Part shown: one piece after another, positions 7,839 through 15,361 of the stretch
Layout of the letters: every line of letters starts with the position of its first letter
Numbering within the stretch: position 1 is the first letter of the stretch
NCBI RefSeq assembly: GCF_021191635.1
Contig: NZ_JAIWPR010000062.1
Span: 1-35,690, forward strand
Reading direction: 5' to 3'
Source of the DNA: Alterluteimonas quercicellularis
GTDB lineage: Bacteria > Pseudomonadota > Gammaproteobacteria > Xanthomonadales > Xanthomonadaceae
Length of the DNA stretch: 35,690 nt
The notes under the pieces: generated by a model
The model's input: only the letters and a program-made list of their open reading frames with translations
The model's database searches: none
What the model was told of the DNA's origin: nothing
Translations under genes and position numbers: made by a program

Positions 7839-8402
7839 ATGAGCGCCGATTATCCCGGCTTCGGCCGCGCCACGCCAACCGCCGTCCGCCGGGGCGCGCT
7901 CGCATGCGGCGCCGCGGCGCTCGCGCTGTCGCTGCTCGCCGGCTGCGGCGGCGGCGACGTGCGCCCTGCCCCGCCGCGCGCGGCAGCCCCCCAGCGGTCC
8001 TGGCCCGCGGTCGCGCCCGCGGACCCCGCCGCCGCCAACGCGGTGGTGATCCGCGCGATCAGCCTGGTGGGCACGCCCTACCGCTTCGGCGGCAACACGC
8101 CCGAGGGCGGCTTCGACTGCAGCGGACTGGTCAACTACGTCTACCGCGACATGCTCGACCTGCGCCTGCCGCGCAGCTCGCGCGAGCTGGCCGACGTGCA
8201 GGGCCCCAGGATCGCGCCGGAGCGGCTGGCCTCCGGCGACCTGGTGTTCTTCGGCAGCCGCGGCAACGTCACCCACGTGGGCATCTACGTCGGCGAAGGC
8301 CGCTTCGTGCACGCGCCCAGCAGCGGCGGCACGGTCCGCCTGGACCATCTGGACGGACACTACTGGCGCGACCACTACTCCGGCGCACGCCGGGTGCTGT
8401 GA
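7839..8402 (+). CDS. NlpC/P60 (C40) cell-wall peptidase, lipoprotein
   Basis: A 187-residue peptidoglycan endopeptidase expected to cut within stem peptides. The N-terminus has a hydrophobic stretch ending in lipobox LAGC (Cys36), so it is probably anchored to an envelope membrane. The C40 domain covers about residues 67-187: GTPYRFGGNTPEGGFDCSGL with catalytic Cys94, GDLVFFGSRGNVTHVGIYVG with His146, and GRFVHAP with His158. Length and domain match Spr/NlpC-type lipoproteins. A second, soluble-looking paralogue follows 130 bases downstream on the same strand, so the two probably arose by duplication. Confidence 0.92.
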   Translation: MSADYPGFGRATPTAVRRGALACGAAALALSLLAGCGGGDVRPAPPRAAAPQRSWPAVAPADPAAANAVVIRAISLVGTPYRFGGNTPEGGFDCSGLVNYVYRDMLDLRLPRSSRELADVQGPRIAPERLASGDLVFFGSRGNVTHVGIYVGEGRFVHAPSSGGTVRLDHLDGHYWRDHYSGARRVL

Positions 8403-8461
8403 ACCCGTGGTGGGGCGTTTTGACCCGATTTGCCTATTCAGTCACGTGAAGCACGCATTCA

Positions 8462-8489
8462 TTAACTGTTTCTTAACCCCCTGAGGGGT
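8462..8489 (+). promoter_or_regulatory. Tandem TTAAC repeats and small hairpin upstream of second C40 gene
   Basis: Two TTAAC words at 8462-8466 and 8473-8477 are spaced by 11 bases, one helical turn, as in direct-repeat sites of OmpR/PmrA-type regulators. The second overlaps a small hairpin (ACCCC-CTGA-GGGGT, 8476-8489). The sequence is AT-rich for this genome and lies in the 5' region of the gene starting at 8533. The regulator is not identified, and this is a pattern-based suggestion only. Confidence 0.3.
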
Positions 8490-8532
8490 CGCGTGGGGCA
8501 CCATCACGCCACGCCAACATTCCTGACCCCGC

Positions 8533-9216
8533 GTGACGACTGACGAACCGAACTCCGGCCGCACTGCCGCCACCGCGCCCCGTCGAATCCGGCGGACTTC
8601 CCGTTTCCTCGCCATCGCGCTGCTGGGCGCCGCCGCCCTCCCCGCCGCGGCCGCTCCCGGCCTGGCCGGCGACTCGGCCGACCAGCTGCCGGTCGCCTCG
8701 ACCATCAGCCAGCAGCTGGCCGATCCGCTGCCCACCGGCGGCCCGGAGGTTCTGTTCGCCTCGGACGTCAACCAGCTGATCGCCGCCGCCGACCTGGTCC
8801 GCCAGGAGGCCGCCGCCCGCCCCGAGCTGCCCCGCGCCGGCGTGCAGACCCTGCTGCAGCGCGCGATGACCCTGCTGGGCACGCCCTACCGCTGGGGCGG
8901 CACCTCGCCGGAGCGCGGCTTCGACTGCAGCGGCCTGGTGAGCTACGTGTTCCGCTCGGCGCTGGGGATCGAACTGCCCCGCGTCTCCCGCGACATGGCC
9001 TCGACCGGCGAGCGCGTCGCCCGCGACCAGCTCGATGCCGGCGACCTGGTGTTCTTCAGCCGCCGCGGCAGCCGCATCGACCATGTCGGCATCTACCTGG
9101 GCGAGGGCCGCTTCCTGCACGCTCCGCGCAGCGGCCGCGACGTCACCGTGTCCGAGCTCGATACCGGCTACTGGGCCGGCAAGTTCATGCAGGCCCGGCG
9201 CGTCTCCGGCGTCTGA
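8533..9216 (+). CDS. NlpC/P60 (C40) cell-wall peptidase, exported
   Basis: A 227-residue peptidoglycan hydrolase with a GTG start. A twin-arginine-rich n-region and hydrophobic core (FLAIALLGAAALPAAAAPG, about residues 25-43) form a signal peptide, without a lipobox cysteine. A linker of about 60 residues precedes the C40 domain: GTPYRWGGTSPERGFDCSGL with catalytic Cys132, GDLVFFSRRGSRIDHVGIYLG with His184, GRFLHAP with His196. Motif spacing is the same as in the lipoprotein paralogue just upstream, so the two probably act on the same bond from different locations (free periplasmic versus membrane-anchored). A strong terminator follows. Confidence 0.92.
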   Translation: MTTDEPNSGRTAATAPRRIRRTSRFLAIALLGAAALPAAAAPGLAGDSADQLPVASTISQQLADPLPTGGPEVLFASDVNQLIAAADLVRQEAAARPELPRAGVQTLLQRAMTLLGTPYRWGGTSPERGFDCSGLVSYVFRSALGIELPRVSRDMASTGERVARDQLDAGDLVFFSRRGSRIDHVGIYLGEGRFLHAPRSGRDVTVSELDTGYWAGKFMQARRVSGV

Positions 9217-9236
9217 CGACGTACCTCGTCGCTCCT

Positions 9237-9264
9237 GGGCCGCCTTCGGGCGGCCCATTTTTTT
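9237..9264 (+). terminator. Rho-independent terminator after the C40 gene pair
   Basis: An 8-base-pair stem GGGCCGCC / GGCGGCCC with a UUCG tetraloop, followed by A and eight T residues, starting 20 bases past the stop codon. This is a textbook intrinsic terminator for the plus strand. Confidence 0.95.
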
Positions 9265-9405
9265 GTCCTCCGTCGCTGGACGTCGCGGTACCGGTCGGAT
9301 CGCGCCCGCGTGCGACGGCCTACCCGCTTCGGGGGTGAGCGGCACTTGCGGTCGTCCTCCTCCGCGCGCGGCGACGCGTTCTTCGTCCGGTGACGCCTGG
9401 CGCGG

Positions 9406-9427
9406 TCGCGCGCGAGCGCGCTCCTAC
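9406..9427 (-). repeat. Single GTAG-type REP unit
   Basis: On the minus strand it begins GTAGGAGCGCGCTCGCGCGC, the same core as the REP dimers at 3226 and 11290. No inverted partner arm is visible within 100 bases. It lies between the terminator at 9237 and the methyltransferase stop at 9472, in otherwise unremarkable GC-rich spacer. Confidence 0.85.
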
Positions 9428-9471
9428 GAGGCCGCCTTGACCTGCGAGGCGTCCTCCCCGGCGTCCGGCGC

Positions 9472-10146
9472 TCACGGCTTGCGGGCCACCCAGCCCTTGA
9501 ACGTGAAAGCGCAGTAGAACAGTTCGACGTCCACGAAGCCGGCCTCGCCGAGCAGCGCGGCGTCCTGCTCGGGCGACAGCACCGGCAGGCGCTCCCTGAT
9601 CGCCGCGATGCCGCCTTCGGCCTGCGCCGTCGGTGCGCCGGCTGAGGACGCGAATGCGGCGCCGCGCCTGAGCCATCGGTCCGGGTCCGGGCCTTCGCCG
9701 GGAAAGCTGTGATGGGCGACGACCAGGGGCGCGCCCGGTTCGAGCCGGGCATGCATCTGCCTCAGGGTGCGCAGGCGCTCGTCCCGCGGCAGGAAGTGCA
9801 GCGTCAGCAGGCAGGTGGCGCCATCGAACGGCCCCGCGCGGGCGCTGTCGATGTGGCCTTCGTGCCAGTGCACGCGGTGCGCGTCTGCGCCGAGGTTCGT
9901 GCGCGCCAGCCCGAGCATCGCGGCGGACGGGTCCACGCCGTCGAAGCGCCAGCCCGGCTGCATGTCCGCGAAGGCCTTCAGTTCCAGGCCGCCGCCGGCG
10001 CCGAGCACCAGGATGCGGGCATCGGCAGGCGCGCGTTCGGCCAGCAGTACGCCGCTCATGCGATGCAGGTCGTGCAGGGCGGGCACGATCCTGGCCGTCC
10101 TGCCGGCATAGCCGGCAACGGTCGCCGGGTCGGAAAACGCGGTCAT
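9472..10146 (-). CDS. Class I SAM-dependent methyltransferase
   Basis: A 224-residue Rossmann-fold methyltransferase. Motif I is ILVLGAGGGLELKAF (about residues 45-59), the acidic ribose-binding residue lies in FDGVDPSAAML, and a motif IV-like ATCLLTLHFLPRDERL is present. Similar proteins are generic Methyltransf_25-type enzymes; the substrate cannot be told from sequence. It lies alone on the minus strand and is divergent from the BASS transporter at 10385. The upstream region has an unusually AT-rich patch with promoter-like hexamers and a small palindrome. Confidence 0.87.
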   Translation of the reverse strand: MTAFSDPATVAGYAGRTARIVPALHDLHRMSGVLLAERAPADARILVLGAGGGLELKAFADMQPGWRFDGVDPSAAMLGLARTNLGADAHRVHWHEGHIDSARAGPFDGATCLLTLHFLPRDERLRTLRQMHARLEPGAPLVVAHHSFPGEGPDPDRWLRRGAAFASSAGAPTAQAEGGIAAIRERLPVLSPEQDAALLGEAGFVDVELFYCAFTFKGWVARKP

Positions 10147-10208
10147 CGGTCGGTCCTCGTCGTGCGCGCCGAAAGGTGGCGGGCCACGGGCGGCTGGTGC
10201 GCTTAATG

Positions 10209-10245
10209 TAACTTATGATGTTATATATCAGGAGGGGCGCGTCAA
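10209..10245 (-). promoter_or_regulatory. Candidate promoter and operator for the methyltransferase gene
   Basis: On the minus strand TTGACG (10245-10240) and TAACAT (10223-10218) are separated by 16 bases, a plausible sigma-70 pair. The -10 overlaps an imperfect palindrome TAACTTATGATGTTA (10209-10223). The patch is strikingly AT-rich against its surroundings. The predicted transcript would carry a 5' leader of about 60 bases. A repressor site is inference. Confidence 0.45.
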
Positions 10246-10384
10246 GGCCGCGCCGGGTCTTCGCTCCGTCGATGCGGTCCCGCTCCGTCGCGCTGCATTG
10301 CGACTTGCCTGGCCCGGGCGCCGACGCGATGCTCGCGCAGGGGATCCATGCCGCCCGCCGCGGCGCCGACGGGGAACGCGCCGC

Positions 10385-11260
10385 ATGCAAGCCACGCTGC
10401 TCACCAACCTGCTGCTGCCGCTCGCGCTGGGCGTGATCATGCTCGGCCTCGGGCTGGGGCTGACGCTTGCGGACTTCCGCCGGGTGGCGCGCTACCCGCG
10501 CGCGGTGCTGATCGGGCTGTTCCTGCAGACCGCGGTGCTGCCGTGGGCCGCCTTCGGTCTGGCGCTGCTGTTCCGGCTGCCGCCGGAGCTCGCGGTCGGG
10601 CTGATGCTGCTGGCGGCGTCGCCGGGCGGGGCCACCGCCAACATCTACAGCCACCTCGCCCGCGGCGACGTGGCGCTCAACATCACCCTGACCGCGGTCA
10701 ACAGCCTGCTGTGCCTGGTCACGCTGCCGCTGATCCTGGACCTGTCGCTGCGCTTCTTCCTGGGCGAGGGCCAGTACGTGCCGCCGCCGGTGCGCAAGAT
10801 CGTGGAGGTCGCCACGCTGATCCTGCTGCCGGTGGCGATCGGCATGACGGTGCGCGCGCTGGCCCCGGGCTTCGCCGCGCGGATGGAGAAGCCGATCCGG
10901 CTGCTGTCGGTGCTGGTGCTGGTGCTGCTGATCGGCGGCGCGGTGGCGCAGGAATGGGCGGTGCTGGTGCGCTACGTCGGCGCGGTCGGCGCGGCCTGCC
11001 TGCTGTTCAACCTGGTCAGCATGGGCGCCGGCTACGCGGCGCCGCTCGCCCTGCGCCTGCCGCGCCGGCAGGCGGTGGCGATCGCCATGGAGATCGGCAT
11101 CCACAACGGCACGCTGGCGATCTTCATCGCGCTCAATGTGCTCGGCAATCCGACGATGTCGGTGCCGGCCGCGGTCTACAGCCTGCTGATGTTCTTCACC
11201 GCCGCGGTCTTCGCGTACAGGGCGAGCCGGCGTGCGGAGGCCGCACCGGCGCCGGCCTGA
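10385..11260 (+). CDS. Bile acid:sodium symporter (BASS) family transporter
   Basis: A 291-residue inner-membrane protein with about nine or ten transmembrane helices. Family features are the N-terminal LGLGLTLADFRRVARYP, the polar LAASPGGATANIYSHLARGD within the core domain, and EIGIHNGTLAIFIAL near the end. BASS proteins import organic acids with sodium; bacterial substrates vary (bile acids, pantoate, pyruvate), and none is indicated here. The start is ATG at 10385, preceded by GGGGA at a suitable distance; an upstream in-frame extension to 10298 would add an arginine-rich leader before the first helix. The stop is followed by a REP dimer separating it from the convergent YwqG-like gene. 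Confidence 0.9.
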   Translation: MQATLLTNLLLPLALGVIMLGLGLGLTLADFRRVARYPRAVLIGLFLQTAVLPWAAFGLALLFRLPPELAVGLMLLAASPGGATANIYSHLARGDVALNITLTAVNSLLCLVTLPLILDLSLRFFLGEGQYVPPPVRKIVEVATLILLPVAIGMTVRALAPGFAARMEKPIRLLSVLVLVLLIGGAVAQEWAVLVRYVGAVGAACLLFNLVSMGAGYAAPLALRLPRRQAVAIAMEIGIHNGTLAIFIALNVLGNPTMSVPAAVYSLLMFFTAAVFAYRASRRAEAAPAPA

Positions 11261-11289
11261 CCCCGCGGCGCGCGGCGGAGCGGCTTTCC

Positions 11290-11378
11290 GTAGGAGCGCG
11301 CTCGCGCGCGACGCTTTTCCCATCCGCCGCCGCGAGAAAAGCAAGACGAGAGAGCCTCGCGCGCGAGCGCGTTCCTAC
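11290..11378. repeat. GTAG-type REP dimer between convergent genes
   Basis: Left arm from 11290 (GTAGGAGCGCGCTCGCGCGC) and an inverted right arm ending at 11378, with inner GCTTTT/AAAAGC words as in the dimer at 3226. The right arm contains the TAG stop (11377-11375) of the YwqG-like gene. The symporter on the other side ends with its own TGA 29 bases before the repeat. Confidence 0.9.
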
Positions 11379-12328
11379 AGGCAGTCCCAGTTGTAGAGCA
11401 CGCCACCGAAGTCGGCGCGGGCGAGGTCGCCTGGGGCGACGAAGAAGTGGCCCACGCCCGAGTCGCCCCACATCATCGCGTCGTCGGAATCGAGCTGCAG
11501 CAGCAGCTCGCGCTCGCCGCCGCTGCGCGGGTCGGCCTGGGTGAAGAAGGGATAGCCGCCCAGCTTGTGGCCCTGCCCGCCCAGGCGCTCGTGCAGCGCC
11601 TCGGCAAGCAGATCGGCATCGAGCCCGCGCGCGACCGCGAACGCCTCGATCGCGGCATGGAAGTCGCCGCCGAACAGCGCCTGGAAGCGGTAGTCGCCCG
11701 AGCGCATCGTCTCGTCGGCGCGCACGAAGCGCATGCGCCGCGGGGCCCTCGGGTCGTGCGGCAGGCGGTCCGAAGCGACGATCGGCAGGCCCGTCGCCTC
11801 GCGCTCCAGGTCGGGCCAGTAGGCGACGCGGAAACCGCGCTGCTCGGTCTGCACCGTCTCGGGGGCGCCGCCGTCGAAGACCGCGCCGTAGAGGTCGTCG
11901 TCGGCGACGAAGAACTGCAGCAGGCCGTCGCGCGGGTAGCCCGGCAGGGGCTCGGGCAGTTCCGCGAAGGCGATCTGCGCCAGCAGCGCCAGCGGCCGGC
12001 CGTCCGCGCCCCGCGGCGGCGGTTCGCCGGCCGGCCACCACGCGCGCCCGCCGACCTTGCTCGCCGCCAGCGCGTCGTCGGGCAGCGGCTCCAGCGCGAT
12101 CCGCATCGCCGGCCGCCGCGTCGCCTCCAGGCGGTCGCGGTACGGCGCCAGGAAGGCCTCCGCCGCCGCGGCGACGTTCTCGGCCGCCGGACCCGCGGCG
12201 GCGTCCCCGGCGGCCGCGGGCGCTTCTGCGGCCGGCTTCGGCGCCCCGCGCTCGCCGCAGCCGGCGAGCGCCAGGACCAGCGCCGCGGCGGCCGCGTGCG
12301 GCACGGCCGCTTCGCGCTCGCGCCGCAT
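11375..12328 (-). CDS. YwqG family (DUF1963) lipoprotein
   Basis: A 317-residue protein with a lipoprotein signal peptide (LVLALAGC, lipobox Cys24) and an alanine/proline-rich linker to about residue 50. The rest matches the YwqG/DUF1963 pattern: GGRAWWPAGEPPP, LALLAQIAFAELP, GLLQFFVADDD, GHKLGGYPFFTQADPR, LLLQLDSDD with MMWGDSGVGHFFV, and a final GGVLYNWDC. The family has no settled function; members are usually cytoplasmic, so the lipobox is notable. It starts 3 bases after the stop of the M16-type partner gene, so it is the third gene of the peptidase operon and may work in the envelope with it. Its TAG stop is part of a REP arm. Confidence 0.85.
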   Translation of the reverse strand: MRREREAAVPHAAAAALVLALAGCGERGAPKPAAEAPAAAGDAAAGPAAENVAAAAEAFLAPYRDRLEATRRPAMRIALEPLPDDALAASKVGGRAWWPAGEPPPRGADGRPLALLAQIAFAELPEPLPGYPRDGLLQFFVADDDLYGAVFDGGAPETVQTEQRGFRVAYWPDLEREATGLPIVASDRLPHDPRAPRRMRFVRADETMRSGDYRFQALFGGDFHAAIEAFAVARGLDADLLAEALHERLGGQGHKLGGYPFFTQADPRSGGERELLLQLDSDDAMMWGDSGVGHFFVAPGDLARADFGGVLYNWDCL

Positions 12329-12331
12329 GGC

Positions 12332-13798
12332 CTAATCGCCGCCGAACTCGCCGTACTCGCGCAACTGCGCGGCCACCCCGGCCTCGCCCACCACCACGAT
12401 GCTCTGCGCCTTGGGGTCGAAGAACTCGCGGGCGATGGCCTGCACCTGGTCGGCGGTCACGCGCTGCGCCTTGCCGACGTAGGTGCTGAGGTAGTCGGCG
12501 GGCCGGCCGAGCAGCCAGTTGCCGGCGAGCGCGGCGGCCACCGCGCCCTGCTGCTGGTTCTGGAACAGGTAGGTGCCGGCGGTGTAGCGCTTGGCGCGCT
12601 CCAGTTCGTCGGCGGGCACGGGCGTGGTCCGCAGCGCCTCGAACTCCTTCAGGAACTCGCCGACGGCGGCGCCGGTGACCTCGTTGCGCACGTCGGCCTG
12701 GGCCTGGAACGCGCCGCCGGCGCGGCTGAGCGCGAAGCCGCCGCGGGCGCCGTAGGTGTAGCCCTTGTCCTCGCGCAGGTTGCGCATCAGCCGGCTGTCG
12801 AAGCCGCCGCCCAGGATGGTGGCGGTGAGCGCGGCCGGCACCGCGCGCTCGTCGGCCGCGGCGAAGGCGGGACGGCCGATGCGCACCGCGGACTGCACGC
12901 TGTTCTCGCGCGGGACCAGCACGAAGCGCGGCGCGTGCGCGGCCTCGGGCGCGGGCACCGCGGCGACCGGATCGCCCTCGCCCGTCCAGTCGCCGAAGGC
13001 GGCGCGCGCCAGCCGCTCGGCCTCGCCGGCGGTCACCCGGCCGGCGATCACCAGCAGCGCCTGGTCGGGGCGGAAGCGGGCCACGTGCGCGGCGCGCAGC
13101 GCGGTGACGTCGGTGCCCTGGATCGAGGCTTCGGTGGGCAGCAGGTTGCCGTAGGGGTGGTCGCCGTAGAGCGCGCGGGCCAGCGCCCGGTTGGCCTGGT
13201 AGCCGGGCTGCGACTCGGCCACCTTGAGCCCCTGCAGGGCGTTGACCTTGGCCAGCTGCACCTCGTTCTCGGGGAAGGCGGGGTTGCGCACGACGTCGGC
13301 GAACAGCTCGATCAGCGGGCGCGCCGACGAGGCCAGCCCGGAGGCGCTGACCGCCACGCCGTCGCCGCTGGCGCTGGCGCCGAGCGAGGCGCCGAGCGTC
13401 TCCAGTTCCTCGGCGATCGCCACCGAACTGCGCGATGCGGTGCCCTCGCTGAGCAGGCCGGCCAGCAGGTTGGACATGCCGGGCAGGTTCGCGGGGTCGC
13501 TGGCCAGCCCGCCGCGCACGGCGAGCACGTAGTCGACCTTGGGCAGGCCGTCGCGGCGCGGCAGCACCCACACGGTCAGCCCGTTGTCGAGACGGCGCTC
13601 GACCAGGCCCAGCTCGGGCAGCGGGCGATCGGGATCGTAGGACGGCAGGCCGGCCGGCAGGACGGTCGGCGGCGCCGGCGCGTCGCCCGGCGGCGGGCCG
13701 CCCGCGTCAGGCTGCTGGGCCGCGGCCGGGGCGGCGAGGCAGGCGAGCGCGGCCAGCGCCAGCAGGCGCACGCGCGGGGGAATCCGTTGGGATCGCAT
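12332..13798 (-). CDS. M16 peptidase-like partner lacking the zinc motif
   Basis: A 488-residue exported protein (signal peptide RLLALAALACLAAPAAAQ, then a proline-rich linker) with two insulinase-like halves. Where M16 enzymes have HxxEH this protein reads GMSNLLAGLLSEG, so it has no zinc ligands. It keeps the substrate-side LREDKGYTYGARGGF of the C-terminal half, as do non-catalytic M16 subunits. The start at 13798 has AGGAGG six bases upstream, overlapping the stop of the preceding gene, so translation is probably coupled. With the catalytic gene upstream it probably forms an M16B-type heterodimer in the periplasm. The frame stays open far upstream, but that part overlaps the catalytic gene and is not coding. 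Confidence 0.9.
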   Translation of the reverse strand: MRSQRIPPRVRLLALAALACLAAPAAAQQPDAGGPPPGDAPAPPTVLPAGLPSYDPDRPLPELGLVERRLDNGLTVWVLPRRDGLPKVDYVLAVRGGLASDPANLPGMSNLLAGLLSEGTASRSSVAIAEELETLGASLGASASGDGVAVSASGLASSARPLIELFADVVRNPAFPENEVQLAKVNALQGLKVAESQPGYQANRALARALYGDHPYGNLLPTEASIQGTDVTALRAAHVARFRPDQALLVIAGRVTAGEAERLARAAFGDWTGEGDPVAAVPAPEAAHAPRFVLVPRENSVQSAVRIGRPAFAAADERAVPAALTATILGGGFDSRLMRNLREDKGYTYGARGGFALSRAGGAFQAQADVRNEVTGAAVGEFLKEFEALRTTPVPADELERAKRYTAGTYLFQNQQQGAVAAALAGNWLLGRPADYLSTYVGKAQRVTADQVQAIAREFFDPKAQSIVVVGEAGVAAQLREYGEFGGD

Positions 13799-13809
13799 GG
13801 TCGTCCTCC

Positions 13810-15225
13810 TCAGGGCGTGGGCTGCGCGGCCGGGGCGGTGGGCGCGGCGAGGCCGCGCGCCGGCGCCATCGCGGCGGGCACGCGGTCGATCACGGTGCGG
13901 TTGGCGGTGGTGAGGTAGGTGCGCGCCACCCGCTGCACGTCGGCGGCGGTGACGCCGGCGATCCACTCGGGGATGCGGTTCAGCGTCTCGGCATCGCCCC
14001 ACAGCACCTGCGCCTTGGCCAGCTCGTCCGCGCGCGAGATGAAGGGCTCCAGGCCGTCCACGTAGTCGGCCAGCAGCTTGGTCTTGCTGCGCGCCAGCGC
14101 CTCCTCGGGCACGCCTTCGCGGGCGATCCGCGCGATCTCCTCGTCGATCGCCGACAGCACGGCGTCGGGCTCGACGTCGGGCTTGTACAGCGCGAACAGC
14201 ACCAGCTGCGTCGGCCCGGCATAGTCCCAGGCGCCGCCCAGCGGCCAGTTGATGCCGCCGTCGAGGTTGAGCAGCTGCTCGCGGCCCTTGACCAGGCCCT
14301 GGTACAGGCGCGAGGCGTCGCCGCCGGCCAGCAGCTGGGTCAGCACCGCCATCGGCGCGTGGTCGGGGCTGCCCTGCTCCGGAGCCTTCCAGCCCACCGC
14401 CAGCGCCGGCACCTGCGCCAGCGGGTCGGCCTGGGCCTCGCGGCGCTCGCGGGTGTTGAGCGGCTCGGACACGTCCGGGCGCTCGGGCGCCGGGCGTGCG
14501 GGGATGTCGCCGAAGTACTCCTCCGCCAGCGCGAACACCTCGCGCGCGGAGACGTCGCCCACCACGCCGAGCACGGCGTTGTTGGGACCGTAGTAGTCGC
14601 GGTGGAAGGCCTCCACGTCGGCGAGCGAGGCGTTCTCCAGGTCCTCGAAGCTGCCGTAGCCGTCGTGCGCGTTGGCCCACTTCCGGAACGCGAGGCGGTT
14701 GAGATCGGTCCAGAAGAACAGCCCGTAGGGCTGGTTCTGCACGTTGACGCGGATCTCCTCCTTCACCACGTCCTGCTGGTTGCGCAGGTTCTGCGGCGAG
14801 AAGTCCAGCGTGCGCATGCGGTCCGCCTCCAGCCACAGGATCGGCTTGAGCGCGGAGACCGGCGCGGTCTCGATGTAGTTGGTGAAGTCGGCGCGGGTGG
14901 ATCCGTTGAGGATGCCGCCGCCGCCCTGGATGACGCGGTCGAACACGCCCTTCGGCGCCACCGGGGTGCCCTGGAACATGAGGTGTTCGAACAGGTGGGC
15001 GAAGCCGGTGCGGTTCTCCGGCTCCAGCCGCATGCCGACGTGATAGACCACGCTGACGCCGACGGTCGGCGAACTGCGGTCCTCGGACACGACCACGGTC
15101 AGGCCGTTGTCGAGGGTGCGGGTCTGGATGGGCAGGGTCCAGCGGTCGGCCTGCTGCGCGGCGGCCGGCGCCGACAGCCAGGCGAGCAGCGCGAGCGCGC
15201 CGACGATGACGGCCTTGCGGTGCAT
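13810..15225 (-). CDS. M16 family zinc metallopeptidase (catalytic subunit)
   Basis: A 471-residue exported pitrilysin-family peptidase. The signal peptide covers about residues 1-24 (VGALALLAWLSAPAAAQQ). The inverted zinc motif HLFEH (His77, Glu80, His81) is followed 76 residues later by the third ligand Glu157 in VVKEEIRVNVQNQ. The second half contains the GDVSAREVFALAEEYFGDI segment. Pairs of this type degrade small unfolded peptides in a closed chamber. ATG at 15225 has GAGGAG six bases upstream. It is the first gene of a three-gene operon with the inactive partner (11-base gap) and the YwqG-like lipoprotein. It is divergent from opgD, with 136 bases between the starts. Confidence 0.93.
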   Translation of the reverse strand: MHRKAVIVGALALLAWLSAPAAAQQADRWTLPIQTRTLDNGLTVVVSEDRSSPTVGVSVVYHVGMRLEPENRTGFAHLFEHLMFQGTPVAPKGVFDRVIQGGGGILNGSTRADFTNYIETAPVSALKPILWLEADRMRTLDFSPQNLRNQQDVVKEEIRVNVQNQPYGLFFWTDLNRLAFRKWANAHDGYGSFEDLENASLADVEAFHRDYYGPNNAVLGVVGDVSAREVFALAEEYFGDIPARPAPERPDVSEPLNTRERREAQADPLAQVPALAVGWKAPEQGSPDHAPMAVLTQLLAGGDASRLYQGLVKGREQLLNLDGGINWPLGGAWDYAGPTQLVLFALYKPDVEPDAVLSAIDEEIARIAREGVPEEALARSKTKLLADYVDGLEPFISRADELAKAQVLWGDAETLNRIPEWIAGVTAADVQRVARTYLTTANRTVIDRVPAAMAPARGLAAPTAPAAQPTP

Positions 15226-15361
15226 GGAGGGCTCCTCTCGGCCCGATCCGGGGGCCGGTCTCCGGACTATAAGCCACCGCGCCGCGCGCCGGACGCGCGT
15301 GAGGGCAGGCTTCAGCGAACTTGGCTAGCATCCACGCCGTCCTCACTCATCACGCCCGCCC

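Noticed and set aside
8403..8532. A ydaO-type c-di-AMP riboswitch before the NlpC/P60 gene
   Set aside because: That riboswitch often controls wall hydrolases, but in Gram-positives; the region has only a small hairpin and none of the needed multi-helix structure.
12332..15346. A single open frame of about 1000 codons on the minus strand covering both M16 genes
   Set aside because: The right half overlaps the catalytic M16 gene in a different frame and reads as arginine/alanine/proline-rich low-complexity sequence. Only the part from 13798 has family motifs, a signal peptide and an AGGAGG site.
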